Part shown: positions 27,790 to 39,554 of the stretch, piece by piece | Numbering within the stretch: the first letter of the stretch is position 1 | How the letters are laid out: each line of letters begins with the position of its first letter | From: Deltaproteobacteria bacterium | Lineage (GTDB): Bacteria > Myxococcota_A > UBA9160 > UBA6930 | Length of the DNA: 64,000 bases | Assembly: GCA_029261795.1 (NCBI GenBank) | Contig: JAJDAP010000079.1 | Coordinates: forward strand, 1-64,000 | Reading direction: 5' to 3' | Made by a program: the position numbers and the translations under genes | The notes under the pieces: model-generated | Told to the model about the DNA's origin: nothing | Database searches by the model: none | The model's input: the letters and a program-made list of their open reading frames with translations, nothing else

Positions 27790-28635
27790 TCAGCCGAACA
27801 GCAGCGTGCGCAATCGTGCGAAGCGAACGAAACCGAGCCGCTCGTAGAGCTGTTCCGCGGCGACATTTCCGTCGACCACGGCCAGTTGGACGTGGTCCGC
27901 GGAACCGGCGAACGCGCGCTGGCAGAGCTGGCTGACGCCGGCGGCCGCGATCCCGCGGCGCCTGGCGTCCTTCCAGGAGAAGATCCCCTGGAGCAGCCAG
28001 CCCCGGTCGCATTGCACATCGGCGTAGCCCACGAAAACGACGCGAGCGGCTTCGGTTCCGACCAGGGCCCGCGGGATCCGGCTTCGCACCCAACGCCGGA
28101 AGCCGCCCGGATCCTGCACGGACGGGTCCGGGCGGGACTCTTCCAGCAGGCTCTCGCGCGCAGCCTCGATCAGGGCATCCAGATCCTCGAGCCTGGCCGG
28201 GCGGAATTCGAGGCCCGTGAGCGGCGGAGCGGGGAGCAGCGCATCCCTCTCGAGGGCGTAGGCGTTCTCGATGCGGTCGAGGATGGCGCGCCGTCCGCGC
28301 TCGGCCAGACACTCCCAAAGCGGCTCGACGACATCCTCGTGGCTCTTCAACAAGCCGGCGCCGACGCTGCCCAGGTACGGCATGAACGCCTCGACGACCG
28401 CACGATCGGCACCGGCATCGAGCACCACCGAGGGCTGGATGCCGAGGATTCCGACCAGTTCGCTCGCCCGCCACGCGCCCAACAACTCGGATCGACCGTC
28501 GCCACGCCGGGGCGCGCCGCCAAGTCGCAGCACCTGATCGGTGAGGTGAAGGTTGAGCCGGGGCGTCCGCCCGAGACAAACGAGGGCGTCCTCGCGGTCG
28601 GCCGGTTGAAGGGATCGGACACGCAGCCGAGTCAC
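27790..28635 (-). CDS. GNAT-family N-acetyltransferase
   Basis: RRRGIAAAGVSQLCQRAF, VQLAVVDGNVAAEQLYERLGF. Confidence 0.75.
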   Translation of the reverse strand: MTRLRVRSLQPADREDALVCLGRTPRLNLHLTDQVLRLGGAPRRGDGRSELLGAWRASELVGILGIQPSVVLDAGADRAVVEAFMPYLGSVGAGLLKSHEDVVEPLWECLAERGRRAILDRIENAYALERDALLPAPPLTGLEFRPARLEDLDALIEAARESLLEESRPDPSVQDPGGFRRWVRSRIPRALVGTEAARVVFVGYADVQCDRGWLLQGIFSWKDARRRGIAAAGVSQLCQRAFAGSADHVQLAVVDGNVAAEQLYERLGFVRFARLRTLLFG

Positions 28636-28642
28636 CCCCGCG

Positions 28643-28858
28643 TCACTCGATCACGGCCAGCACGTGCCCCTCTTCGACGTTCTCACCCTCGGCCACCTTG
28701 ATCTCGAGCAGGGTTCCCGCGCACGGAGCTTCCACGGGGATCTCCATCTTCATCGATTCGAGGATCATGATGACATCCTCCTCCTCGACGCTTTCCCCCG
28801 GCTGTTTCTCGATCTTCCAGACGTTTCCGGTGATCTCGGCTTCCACATCGGTCGGCAT
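28643..28858 (-). CDS. Stand-alone biotin/lipoyl attachment domain protein
   Basis: MILESMKMEIPVEAPCAGTLLEIKVAEGENVEEG biotinylation motif; 71 aa after trimming. Confidence 0.88.
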   Translation of the reverse strand: MPTDVEAEITGNVWKIEKQPGESVEEEDVIMILESMKMEIPVEAPCAGTLLEIKVAEGENVEEGHVLAVIE

Positions 28859-28956
28859 GTCTGATGGCTCCCAGCGGCGTCGGTCCCTTGGGGACGAGTC
28901 GGCCGCCGAGCATACCGTCTCGATCGACACTCGGCGCTCCCCTATGTTCCTCGGCC

Positions 28957-30471
<1,515 letters not shown>

Positions 30472-30671
30472 CCGCGTCGCGGGAACCGAAGCAGGGCGCC
30501 GGTCATCGAAACACCCACAAGGGTCGTGACCCCACAATCGGGTAGGTGTCGTGGGTAGACGGGGTTAGTATGGGTGACTGGGTCAACGGCGACGCGAGCG
30601 GCCATCCCCCGCGGGGCCGGCGTCGCCGGGATTCTGGTGGGACCGCTTCATGTCGAGCGGCCTTTCATCCG

Positions 30672-32405
30672 ATGGGTGAGCGGTACATGTGGCGCAATCG
30701 ATTCCTCCGGATCCCGGTCGTACTGGCCGTTCTCTTCGCGGCCTCGGAGGTCGCGGGGGCGCCAGAAGACTTCCCGATCTCGCCAACCCTCGAGCCGAAG
30801 GTCGCCTTCTGGAAGCAGGTCTACACCCAGGCCAGCACTAGCCAGGGGCTGCTGCATGACTCTCGCGATCTCGGCGTCGTCTATGGACTCGTCGATCTGC
30901 CGGGCGGCCTCAGTCGACGCGCCCGCGATCGCTTCCTCGAAAAGAAACGCAAGCCCTACAAGGCGATTCTCGCGAAGCTCGCCAAGGGCAAGCGAACCGG
31001 CCTGAGTGCGGAAGAGCAGCGCGTCCTCGCGCTGTTCCCGAGCAACGTTTCGAATGCGACGCTGCGCGCGGCCGCGGGTCGCATCCGTTTCCAGCTCGGC
31101 CAGGCGAACCGCTTCCGAGAGGGCGTGATCCGGATGGGTCGTTGGGAGCCCCACATTCGCAGCGTCCTCGCCGAGCGCGGGCTGCCCGCGGAACTCGTCG
31201 CCCTTCCCCACGTCGAGTCGTCGTTCAATCCGAACGCGCGCTCCCATGTGGGCGCTTCGGGGATCTGGCAGTTCACGCGCTCGACCGGCCGGCTCTTCAT
31301 GCACGTCGACCACGTCCTCGACGAACGCAACGACCCGTTCATGGCCACGGTGGCAGCGGCGCGGCTGCTCGAGAAGAACCACGAGCGGGTCGATAGCTGG
31401 CCGTTGGCCCTCACCGGCTACAACCACGGAATCGCCGGGATGCAACGGGCGGCACGACGCCTCGGCACCAAGGACATGGGCGTCATCATCGAGAAGTACA
31501 AGAGCCGCACCTTCGGTTTCGCTTCACGGAACTTCTACGTCTCCTTCCTCGCCGCGTCGGCGATCAACGCGGACCCGGTGGCCTACTTCGGACCGATCAC
31601 CAAGGATCCGCCGGAAAATCCGGAGATCGTAGAGCTCCCGCACTTCTACAAGGTCTCGACCCTGGCGCGCGCGTTCGGCGTCCCGACGAGCGCCCTCGCA
31701 GAAACCAATCCCGCCCTGCGTGAGCCGGTCTGGAGCGAACAGAAGTACGTTCCCAAGGGCTATCCGCTGCGCGTTCCCCGCGATCCGCTGCGTGCAGCTC
31801 CGCGCGTGATCCTCGCCTCGATCGACGATGGCCGACGTTATGCCCAGCAGGTTCCCGACGTTCGCTACAAGGTTCGCCGCGGCGACACGATCGGTGCCAT
31901 CGCGCGCAAGTTCGGAGTGCGACAAAGTGAGATCGTCGCGTTGAACGGACTCCGGAGCGCACACCGGATCCGCGTGGGCCAGACGCTCGAGCTACCCGTA
32001 CGCGGCCGCCAGCTGGCGCGCCGACGGGTCCAGACCGCCAGGACGGCCCCGGACCCGCTCCCCAGCGATGGTGTGTATCGGGTGCGACGCGGCGACTCGG
32101 TCCATTCGATCGCCTCCCGCTTCGGCCTCAGCGCGGCCGCGGTTGCCGACGAGAACCGCATCACGAATCCGCACCGGATCCAGGTCGGACAGCTCTTGAA
32201 GCTGTCCGGCGCTGGTACGACAGCGTCGGCGGCTACCGACAGCACCGAGACGACCAGCGTCTACACCGTCAAACGCGGCGATACGCTCGACGCCATCGCG
32301 CGCCGGCTCGGAACCACCTCGACCGCGCTCGTTGCCAAGAACGGCATCCGCAACCCCCGGAAGATCCGCCCCGGTCAGCGCCTCGTGGTTCCGGCCGCGG
32401 ACTGA
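30672..32405 (+). CDS. MltD-type lytic transglycosylase with three C-terminal LysM repeats
   Basis: ALPHVESSFNPNARSHVGASGIWQFTRSTGR; YKVRRGDTIGAIARKFG, YRVRRGDSVHSIASRFG, YTVKRGDTLDAIARRLG. Confidence 0.9.
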   Translation: MGERYMWRNRFLRIPVVLAVLFAASEVAGAPEDFPISPTLEPKVAFWKQVYTQASTSQGLLHDSRDLGVVYGLVDLPGGLSRRARDRFLEKKRKPYKAILAKLAKGKRTGLSAEEQRVLALFPSNVSNATLRAAAGRIRFQLGQANRFREGVIRMGRWEPHIRSVLAERGLPAELVALPHVESSFNPNARSHVGASGIWQFTRSTGRLFMHVDHVLDERNDPFMATVAAARLLEKNHERVDSWPLALTGYNHGIAGMQRAARRLGTKDMGVIIEKYKSRTFGFASRNFYVSFLAASAINADPVAYFGPITKDPPENPEIVELPHFYKVSTLARAFGVPTSALAETNPALREPVWSEQKYVPKGYPLRVPRDPLRAAPRVILASIDDGRRYAQQVPDVRYKVRRGDTIGAIARKFGVRQSEIVALNGLRSAHRIRVGQTLELPVRGRQLARRRVQTARTAPDPLPSDGVYRVRRGDSVHSIASRFGLSAAAVADENRITNPHRIQVGQLLKLSGAGTTASAATDSTETTSVYTVKRGDTLDAIARRLGTTSTALVAKNGIRNPRKIRPGQRLVVPAAD

Positions 32406-32427
32406 CGCGAGCCGAAGGCGCCGCTCC

Positions 32428-33108
32428 TCAGGGAACGCTGTAGAGGGCCTCGTCGGGCAACCGGATCGCGGTCAACGGGCCCCCGTAAGCCGCGCCCGTA
32501 TCGATACCGATGCTGAAAGGCTCGTTGTGTCGGACGGCGAAGTCCGAACGCGGCGTGTGCCCGTAGATGATCGTGATGCCGAGATCGTGGGGCATCTCGA
32601 TCGTGTTGCGATTCCAGAGCAGGTCTTCCGGGCGCGACGCGCGCAACGCGTAGTGCACGTCGCCGGACTGGATCCCCTTCTCTCCGAGGCCGGCATGAAC
32701 GAACAGGTAGTCGCCTTCGATGTGGGAGATTTCCAGGTTCTCGTAGAACTTCATGTGGCTAGGCGGTAGGCCGAACTTGGTCGGTTCCGGGTCTTCCTGA
32801 CCGAAATAGCCATAGCTCGAGAGCGTCCGGTCGCCGCCGTTCATCAAGAACGCATCGCCGCCGAAGTACCAACTCTTCCGCCATCCCAGGAAATCGAGGA
32901 ACATCGACTCGTGGTTTCCGATCAGGAAACGGCACTCGTAGTGGCGCGACAGATCGATGAGTCGGGCGACGACGCCGGCCGCATCCGGACCCCGATCGAT
33001 GTAATCGCCGAGGAAGATCAACCGATCCCCGCGCTCGAGGGGCAGCTCCTCGATCAGTCGATCGAGCTTGGTGAGCTCACCGTGGATGTCACCGATGGCG
33101 TACAGCAT
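32428..33108 (-). CDS. Metallophosphoesterase (PrpA/ApaH-like)
   Basis: AIGDIHGE, GDYIDRGPDA, GNHES, YGHTP motifs. Confidence 0.88.
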   Translation of the reverse strand: MLYAIGDIHGELTKLDRLIEELPLERGDRLIFLGDYIDRGPDAAGVVARLIDLSRHYECRFLIGNHESMFLDFLGWRKSWYFGGDAFLMNGGDRTLSSYGYFGQEDPEPTKFGLPPSHMKFYENLEISHIEGDYLFVHAGLGEKGIQSGDVHYALRASRPEDLLWNRNTIEMPHDLGITIIYGHTPRSDFAVRHNEPFSIGIDTGAAYGGPLTAIRLPDEALYSVP

Positions 33109-33154
33109 GGCTCATGGGTCCTTCGGCAAACCCCCTTCCGGACCTGACCGCGCT

Positions 33155-34258
33155 TCAGGCCGCCGGCTTGGTCGGCGCTTCGGTCGGATCGCCGATTTCG
33201 GCCTTCCGGCTCAGCTGGTCGTGCGCCTCACGTAGCGCCAACTGGCCGCAAGCCGCATCGATGTCCGAACCTCGTGCTCGCCGCAGGGTGCTGACCATGC
33301 CGCCTCTCACCAGCACCCCCATGAAACGGCTGGCCACCTCGGCCGAGGGCGGCCGGTAGGGCGCGTCGGGGTGGGCGTTCATCGGGATCACGTTCAGCTT
33401 CGCGGGAATCCCTGCCAGGATCTTCAGCAGCCGACGGGCATCGGCGACGGAATCGTTGACGCCCTCCATCAGCGTGTACTCGAAGAAGATCGGGTGGCGA
33501 CGCGAGAGCCGCGGCAGTTTCCGCAAGGCGCCGAGCAGCTCCGACAACGGGAACTTCTTGTTGAGCGGCACCAACACGTCGCGGACCTCGTCGGTCGCGG
33601 CATGGAGCGAGACGGCCAGGTTCACCGGCACCTCCTCGAGCAATTCGGCGATCCGCGGAACCACGCCCGAGGTCGAGACCGTCACCCGTCGCGGAGCGAT
33701 GCCGAAGGCTTTCGGGTCCACCAGGGTTCGAACCGCCGGAATCACGTTGGGCAGGTTGAGTAGCGGCTCGCCCATTCCCATGAACACGAGATTCGTGATG
33801 CTGCGTCCTTCCGGCAGCGCCTCTCGCATCCGGATGAACTGATCGAGAATCTCCCCGGTCGTCAGGTTTCGCGTGAGCCCCATGGCCCCTGTCGCACAGA
33901 ACGAGCAGGCGAGAGGGCAACCCACCTGTGTCGATACGCAGAGCGTGGTCCGGTCTTCTTCCGGGATCACCACCGCCTCGAGAACGGCGCCATCCCGGGC
34001 TCGCAGGGTTCCCTTGCTGGTACCGTCGATCGAGTGCTGCACGGTCTCGAGTTCGAGCGCACGGGTCTCGAACATGTCCGCGAGGGTTCGGCGCAGATCC
34101 TGGCCGAGATCCGTCATCTCCTCCCAATCCTCGACACCACGGGCGTAGAGCCAGCCGACGATCTGATCGGCTCGGTAGCCCGGCAAACCCTCCTGCTTCA
34201 AGCGCTCCCGGAGGGCGGCCGGCTCGAAATCCTTGATGTTAGGCCGTAGTTCCGTCAC
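33155..34258 (-). CDS. rlmN: 23S rRNA/tRNA adenine-C2 methyltransferase RlmN
   Basis: CVSTQVGCPLACSFCATGAMG radical-SAM motif, GMGEPLLN; GTG start overlaps trmB stop. Confidence 0.92.
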   Translation of the reverse strand: MTELRPNIKDFEPAALRERLKQEGLPGYRADQIVGWLYARGVEDWEEMTDLGQDLRRTLADMFETRALELETVQHSIDGTSKGTLRARDGAVLEAVVIPEEDRTTLCVSTQVGCPLACSFCATGAMGLTRNLTTGEILDQFIRMREALPEGRSITNLVFMGMGEPLLNLPNVIPAVRTLVDPKAFGIAPRRVTVSTSGVVPRIAELLEEVPVNLAVSLHAATDEVRDVLVPLNKKFPLSELLGALRKLPRLSRRHPIFFEYTLMEGVNDSVADARRLLKILAGIPAKLNVIPMNAHPDAPYRPPSAEVASRFMGVLVRGGMVSTLRRARGSDIDAACGQLALREAHDQLSRKAEIGDPTEAPTKPAA

Positions 34259-34911
34259 GCCGGCATGCGCCCCGCTCTGCGGCGATAGGAAAAGAAGTGA
34301 AGCGCGCGACCTTCCTCGCGCCACATCTCCTCGTAGGCGGTGTGCATACGACCGGGCACTTCGTCGAGCCACGCCTCGGGCGCGTTCAGGTTTTCGAGGC
34401 CGGCGTCGGCGCGCAGCACTTCGTGAATGTGCTCCGCGTAGTCGGCGTGATCGGTGGCCACCTGGAGCACGCCGCCAGGCCTCAGGCGCTTCGTCATTTG
34501 ACGCAGGATCGGGGCCTGGAGCAGCCGGTTCTTGTGATGGCGCTTCTTGGGCCACGGGTCGGGAAAGTTGACCCAGAAACCCTCGACGCTGCTCTCCGCC
34601 AGCGCGTCGGCCAGAACCTTCTCGCCGGGTTCGCAGAGGAGTCGCACATTGCGCACGTCCTCCCGAGCCAGGCGCCGGGCCAGCTTCAGGATGCGCTTTC
34701 GCGAGACTTCGATGCCGAGGTGAGCGACCTCGGGCGCATCGGCCGCGAGCTGGCGCAGGAACTCACCGCGGCCGAATCCGATCTCGACGACCATGCGCAG
34801 GGGCGCTTCGAGCTCGGGCGAGAACAGTGCCTCCCAGCCCTTCTCGGCCACTTCCTCGAGGCTCACCCGGCGGTCGACGCCGGGGATGTCGGTCTTTCGA
34901 TTGCGCGGCAT
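34255..34911 (-). CDS. trmB: tRNA (guanine-N7-)-methyltransferase
   Basis: VEIGFGRGEFL, GIEVSRKRI, NFPDPWPKKRHHKNRLL. Confidence 0.92.
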   Translation of the reverse strand: MPRNRKTDIPGVDRRVSLEEVAEKGWEALFSPELEAPLRMVVEIGFGRGEFLRQLAADAPEVAHLGIEVSRKRILKLARRLAREDVRNVRLLCEPGEKVLADALAESSVEGFWVNFPDPWPKKRHHKNRLLQAPILRQMTKRLRPGGVLQVATDHADYAEHIHEVLRADAGLENLNAPEAWLDEVPGRMHTAYEEMWREEGRALHFFSYRRRAGRMPA

Positions 34912-34920
34912 CCGCGGACC

Positions 34921-36516
34921 TTAGCCGGCAGCGCGCAAGAGCTCCCGAAGCCCACCGAATGCCGACGCCCGCGGGTGGACCTCGAGCGCCACACGCTCCT
35001 CGCCGGAAAGGCCTGCGGCATGGCGCGCCAGAGCCAGCGCTTCGAGGGGGCCACCCAACGAATCCACCAGGCCCTGCTGAATGGCAGCGGAACCGCTCCA
35101 GACGCGACCCTGGGCGACGGCGTGAACCGCTTCGCGCGGCATCCCGCGCCCCTCTGCCACGCGAGCCAGGAAACGATCGTAGGCGCTCTCCATTCCGGCA
35201 CGAACGATCTCGCGCTCCTGCGCCGTGAACCCCCGGGTTGCCGTCGCGAGCCCGGCTCGCTGGCCGCGCTCGACCTGATCGACCGCGATCCCGAGCCGTC
35301 CGAGCAACCCGGACAGATCGACCTTGCCGCCAACGACACCGATCGAGCCGGTCAAGGTGCCAGCCTCGGCCACGATGGTGCCCGCCGCCGCGGCGAGGTA
35401 GTAGGCGCCGGACGCCGCGGTATCTCCGAAGCAGGCGACCACGGGCTTCTCGGCGGCGAGCCGCGCGACCCCGCGCCAGAGCAGGTCCGAGGCCACGACC
35501 TCACCGCCGCCGCTATCGATCCGCAAGACGACGGCGCGTACCGCTTCGTCTTCTTCGAGGACACGCAACGTTCGCAACAACGTTTCCGAGTGGATGCCAC
35601 GATTGCCGCGCCCCCGCGAGACGGTGCCTTGTGCAATTTGATAGGCGATGCGAGGTAGCGCCTTGCCAAGCGGAACGGGGCCGGGCAAAGCGTGTCGCCA
35701 CGCGTAGGCCACGGAATCCAGCAGCGGCAGTGGATCCTGATTGGCGAGTTCGGGCACCCACGCGCGGACGCGATCCTCGATCTCGTCCGGATAGGCGGTA
35801 CCGTCGATCAAGCCGACTTCGCATGCCGCCTCCGAGGTGAAGGGCCCCTCGTCGGCAAGGGCCGAGACCGTTTCAGCGCCGAGCCCGCGCGCTGCTGCGA
35901 TGGCCCCGCACAAGGCCTGCCAGGCCTCCTCCGCGATCGCGTCGAGCTGCGCACGATGTTCTGGCGAATAACCTTCCCGGGTGAACATCTCGGCCGCGCT
36001 CTTGAAGGCACCCACCCGCACCACATCCGGCGCCACACCCCACTTTTCGAGTAGCTCGCGCAGGAAGAGACCTTCCAGGCGAAGGCCGGTCCAGCCCACG
36101 CCGCCGGCTTCGGCGATCAGCACATGGGAGGCTGCCGCCGCGACGACGTAATCGTTGGTGTCGTAGCTCTCGCTCCAGGCGATCACGGGCTTCCCGGCCG
36201 CGCGCAGCGCGGCAACGGCCCGGTGCAGGGTCAAGGCGCGAGACCAGCCGCCCGGGGAGCCCTCCAGGCGCAGCAGCACGCAGGCAACCTGATCGTCGCG
36301 CGCGGCACGCTCGAGCACGCGCAAGACATCGAGCAGCGGCAGCCCGGCGTCTCGTCGCGGCGGCCAGGAGGGGGGCGCCAGTTCCGGAACCGGTGAAGCC
36401 AACCGCACCCGTAGCACGAAGGAACCGCGCGGCGAGGCCGCCCCGGACCAGAGTCGGCGCGTCCCCCATCGCAGGTTGGCGCCGATTCGCAGCAGTGGCG
36501 CGGCCGGACTCTCCAT
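34921..36516 (-). CDS. sppA: Signal peptide peptidase SppA / protease IV
   Basis: VLRIDSGGGEVVASDLLWR, ACFGDTAASGAYYLAAAAGTIVAEAGTLTGSIGV. Confidence 0.88.
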   Translation of the reverse strand: MESPAAPLLRIGANLRWGTRRLWSGAASPRGSFVLRVRLASPVPELAPPSWPPRRDAGLPLLDVLRVLERAARDDQVACVLLRLEGSPGGWSRALTLHRAVAALRAAGKPVIAWSESYDTNDYVVAAAASHVLIAEAGGVGWTGLRLEGLFLRELLEKWGVAPDVVRVGAFKSAAEMFTREGYSPEHRAQLDAIAEEAWQALCGAIAAARGLGAETVSALADEGPFTSEAACEVGLIDGTAYPDEIEDRVRAWVPELANQDPLPLLDSVAYAWRHALPGPVPLGKALPRIAYQIAQGTVSRGRGNRGIHSETLLRTLRVLEEDEAVRAVVLRIDSGGGEVVASDLLWRGVARLAAEKPVVACFGDTAASGAYYLAAAAGTIVAEAGTLTGSIGVVGGKVDLSGLLGRLGIAVDQVERGQRAGLATATRGFTAQEREIVRAGMESAYDRFLARVAEGRGMPREAVHAVAQGRVWSGSAAIQQGLVDSLGGPLEALALARHAAGLSGEERVALEVHPRASAFGGLRELLRAAG

Positions 36517-38141
36517 CAGCGGAACTTCGTCCTCCGCTGGTTCAGATAATCGACGGTCAGGAACGAACCCAGGGCCGTCGGCGAGGTAAAGAAAGCGCGG
36601 CCCTTGTTGATCTCGGTCATGCGCTCGACGAAGCCGACCAACTCCGGTGCGTCATCGAGCATGAAGGTATTGATGGTGATGCCACGTCGCGTGATCCGCC
36701 GCACGGTGCCGAGGGTTTCTGCAACGGCATGGGGCGAGACGCCACCAAAGCCCATCGGCCACTCCACCCGCAGTTCGCGGCCTTCGAAGTACGCGGTGGG
36801 CTGACCGTCGGTGACGACCAGGATCTGGGGGCTCGGGCTCGGGTGTTGGCTGATCAGCTTCTCCGCAACCAGCAGGCCCTCCTGCAGGTTCGTGAACGGG
36901 TCTCCCATGTCCCAGGTCGCGAGCGGCAGCTTGGCGATCGGAAGCTCCCGGGCCCGCGTCGAGAAGCCGACCACGAAGAAATCGTCGCGCGGGAACTGGG
37001 TCCGGATCAGGTGGTCGAGCGCCAGGGCCACGCGCTTGGCGGCCGGGAAGCGGCCGGCCCAGGACATCGACCAGCTCATGTCGAGCAACAACACCGTCGT
37101 GGTCTGGGTGGCGTAGTCGCATTCGTAGATCTCGAGGTCGTCGCGTTCGAGCCGGATCGGCGGACCGAACCCTTCGCCCGCTGCGGCGGTGCGAAGCATG
37201 CCGTTCATCAGCGTCTTCACGACGTGGAGGTCGAGCGAATCCCCGAATTCCCAGCTCCGCGTCTCGTCCGGCCGACGCGTGGCGACCCCGTGGTGAACCG
37301 TCTCATGGCTACCGGGACGACCTTTTCGCAGGCTCGAGTAGACGGCGGCCAGCGCCTGCGCGCCGATTCGGCGAATCGCACGGGGCGTCAGTTCGGGGCC
37401 CTGCTCGCCGTCCCGGAGGAAGCCGGCCTCGCGCATGTTCTCTTCGAGGTCGCGCAGCATGACGAGTGACTGGAGGCCGTCTTCGGAAAGCAGCTCGCGC
37501 AACTCCTCCGGCGTCAGCGACTCGAAGTTCCCGTCGCGCAGGTCCTGTGCCAGCTGCTGCAAGCGCTCGAGCTGCTCACGAATCTGCTGGGCGGTCTCGT
37601 AGTCGGCGGCTTCCGAACCCTGGAATTGCTGGCCGTGTTGCTGTTGGAAATCCTCGAGCGCACGCATTCGTTCGAGTTCGTCGAGCAGCTCCTGGAAGTC
37701 GCTGCCGGCTTCGCCATCCTCGAACTCGTGATCGCGGAACGCCTCGATGGCGTCGGAGAGCCGCTCGTGATCGCCGTAACGGCGCTCCATGAAATCGTTG
37801 ACCGCGCTCGACTCCATGCCATTCGCCTCGCGCTGGGCGTGTTCCTCACGGTCGAGAATCTCGTCGAGCTTGCGCGCCATCTCCTGCATCGACTGATCGA
37901 GGTTGTATTGCTCCATCAGCTCGCGGGCCTGTTGGCGTAGCTCGTCGATCAGCTCGTCCACGCCCATCACGCGGAAGTTCATGCCGGCCATCTCGAAGCC
38001 GGAGCGTCGCATCCACACGAGCGCCTCCTCGACGCTCATCCCTTCCATCAGGAGATCCGAGAGCGAATCGAGGACTTGACGCGGATCGAGCGAGAACTCG
38101 TCCTGGGTCCCGTCCCAGCGGCTATAGCGCCAGACGCTCAT
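36516..38141 (-). CDS. VWA (von Willebrand factor A) domain protein
   Basis: VLLLDMSWSMSW MIDAS-like motif; start MSVWRYSRWDG; overlaps AAA+ partner. Confidence 0.85.
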   Translation of the reverse strand: MSVWRYSRWDGTQDEFSLDPRQVLDSLSDLLMEGMSVEEALVWMRRSGFEMAGMNFRVMGVDELIDELRQQARELMEQYNLDQSMQEMARKLDEILDREEHAQREANGMESSAVNDFMERRYGDHERLSDAIEAFRDHEFEDGEAGSDFQELLDELERMRALEDFQQQHGQQFQGSEAADYETAQQIREQLERLQQLAQDLRDGNFESLTPEELRELLSEDGLQSLVMLRDLEENMREAGFLRDGEQGPELTPRAIRRIGAQALAAVYSSLRKGRPGSHETVHHGVATRRPDETRSWEFGDSLDLHVVKTLMNGMLRTAAAGEGFGPPIRLERDDLEIYECDYATQTTTVLLLDMSWSMSWAGRFPAAKRVALALDHLIRTQFPRDDFFVVGFSTRARELPIAKLPLATWDMGDPFTNLQEGLLVAEKLISQHPSPSPQILVVTDGQPTAYFEGRELRVEWPMGFGGVSPHAVAETLGTVRRITRRGITINTFMLDDAPELVGFVERMTEINKGRAFFTSPTALGSFLTVDYLNQRRTKFR

Positions 38142-39541
38142 GCGCCGTAGCGAGCGCCCGACTCGCCAGCGGCCTTGTTGAGCTGATTGCCGAGGTGGAG
38201 ACCTTCGAGCAGGAACTCGATGGCGGACGCCAACCGTGCGGGTGAGTCTCCTCCGGCCATCTCCGCTGCCGCCTCGCGCAGGCCCTTGATCGCATCGAGG
38301 CCATCCAGGTAGTCGACCGACGCCATCGCGGCAGAGACTTCGACGTTCCATCCCTGGTTGAAACTCTCGACCACCGAAGCCACGCCCTCTCCGGGCTCGA
38401 GCGCCTCGAAAACCGCACGCGTGGCACGCCGGGTCAGGTCGAGAACCACGTCGGTCTCGCTGCGGTCCTCACCGGCGTATTCCATCTCGATCTTGCCGGC
38501 AGTACCGGTGACCAGAGCCTCGAAATCCGTGATGCGCGGGACCGCTTCCGTTTCTCCGAGGCGAAGCGCGCGGCGCAGTGCATTGGCCACGAGCGTCTCG
38601 TAGTTGGCGATCGACATCCGCACCGAAACCCCCGAGGACTGGTTCACGTCCGGCGAGCTGCGCGCTTGCATCGTGATCTCACCGAGGATCTGCTCCATGA
38701 AGTCGGGAACGAAGACTTCGATGCCCTCGGCGCTGGGCGGACGCGCCTCCTGCCGAACCACATCGAGTTCGAGCGCACGTGTCTCCGGGTAGTGCGTTCG
38801 CACCTGCGCCGCATAACGATCCTTCAGCGGCGTGATGATGCGGCCACGGCTCGTGTAGTCCTCGGGGTTCGCGCTCGCCACCACGAGCAGGTCGAGGGGC
38901 AGGCGGACGTTGTAGCCCTTGATCTGGACATCGCGTTCCTGCATCACGTTGAACAAGCCGACCTGAACCTTCTCCGTGAGGTCGGGCAGCTCGTTGATAC
39001 AGAACACCCCACGGTTCGTGCGCGGCAACATGCCGAAATGGATCGTCAGCTCGTCACCGAGGGAGCGCCCTTCCGCCACCTTGATCGGATCGACGTCGCC
39101 GATCAGGTCCGCGATGGAGACGTCCGGCGTCGCGAGCTTCTCCGCATAACGATCGTCCCGATGCACCCATTCGATCGGGGTCGCGTCTCCCTTCTCCGCA
39201 ACGAGCGCCTTGCCGGCGACCGAAATCGGCGCGAAGGGATCGTCGTTCACTTCGCTGCCCATGATCTTCGGCAACCACTCGTCGAGTAGCCCGACCATGG
39301 CGCGGATCATCCGGCTCTTCGCCTGGCCTCGTTCGCCGAGGAAGATCAGGTCGTGGCCACAGAGGAGGGCATTCTCGACGGCAGGAACGACGGTGTCCTC
39401 ATAGCCGATGATCCCCGGGAACAGCTCGTCGCCGGCACTGAGCTTTGCCAGCAGGTTGGCGCGGATCTCTTCGCGCAGGGTTCGAGGGCCGACCCCGGAG
39501 GCCTTCAGCTCTCCGAGGGTTGCGGGCGCCGGTTGCGTCAT
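38138..39541 (-). CDS. MoxR/ChlI-type AAA+ ATPase
   Basis: LIFLGERGQAKSRMIR, GVFCINELPDLTEKVQVGLFNVMQE, ASANPEDYTSRGRI. Confidence 0.85.
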   Translation of the reverse strand: MTQPAPATLGELKASGVGPRTLREEIRANLLAKLSAGDELFPGIIGYEDTVVPAVENALLCGHDLIFLGERGQAKSRMIRAMVGLLDEWLPKIMGSEVNDDPFAPISVAGKALVAEKGDATPIEWVHRDDRYAEKLATPDVSIADLIGDVDPIKVAEGRSLGDELTIHFGMLPRTNRGVFCINELPDLTEKVQVGLFNVMQERDVQIKGYNVRLPLDLLVVASANPEDYTSRGRIITPLKDRYAAQVRTHYPETRALELDVVRQEARPPSAEGIEVFVPDFMEQILGEITMQARSSPDVNQSSGVSVRMSIANYETLVANALRRALRLGETEAVPRITDFEALVTGTAGKIEMEYAGEDRSETDVVLDLTRRATRAVFEALEPGEGVASVVESFNQGWNVEVSAAMASVDYLDGLDAIKGLREAAAEMAGGDSPARLASAIEFLLEGLHLGNQLNKAAGESGARYGA

Positions 39542-39554
39542 CTTGCAGAATCCT

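Noticed and set aside
36516-39541. MoxR-VWA gene pair as a novel system
   Set aside because: MoxR AAA+/VWA pairs are a widespread, well-known arrangement.
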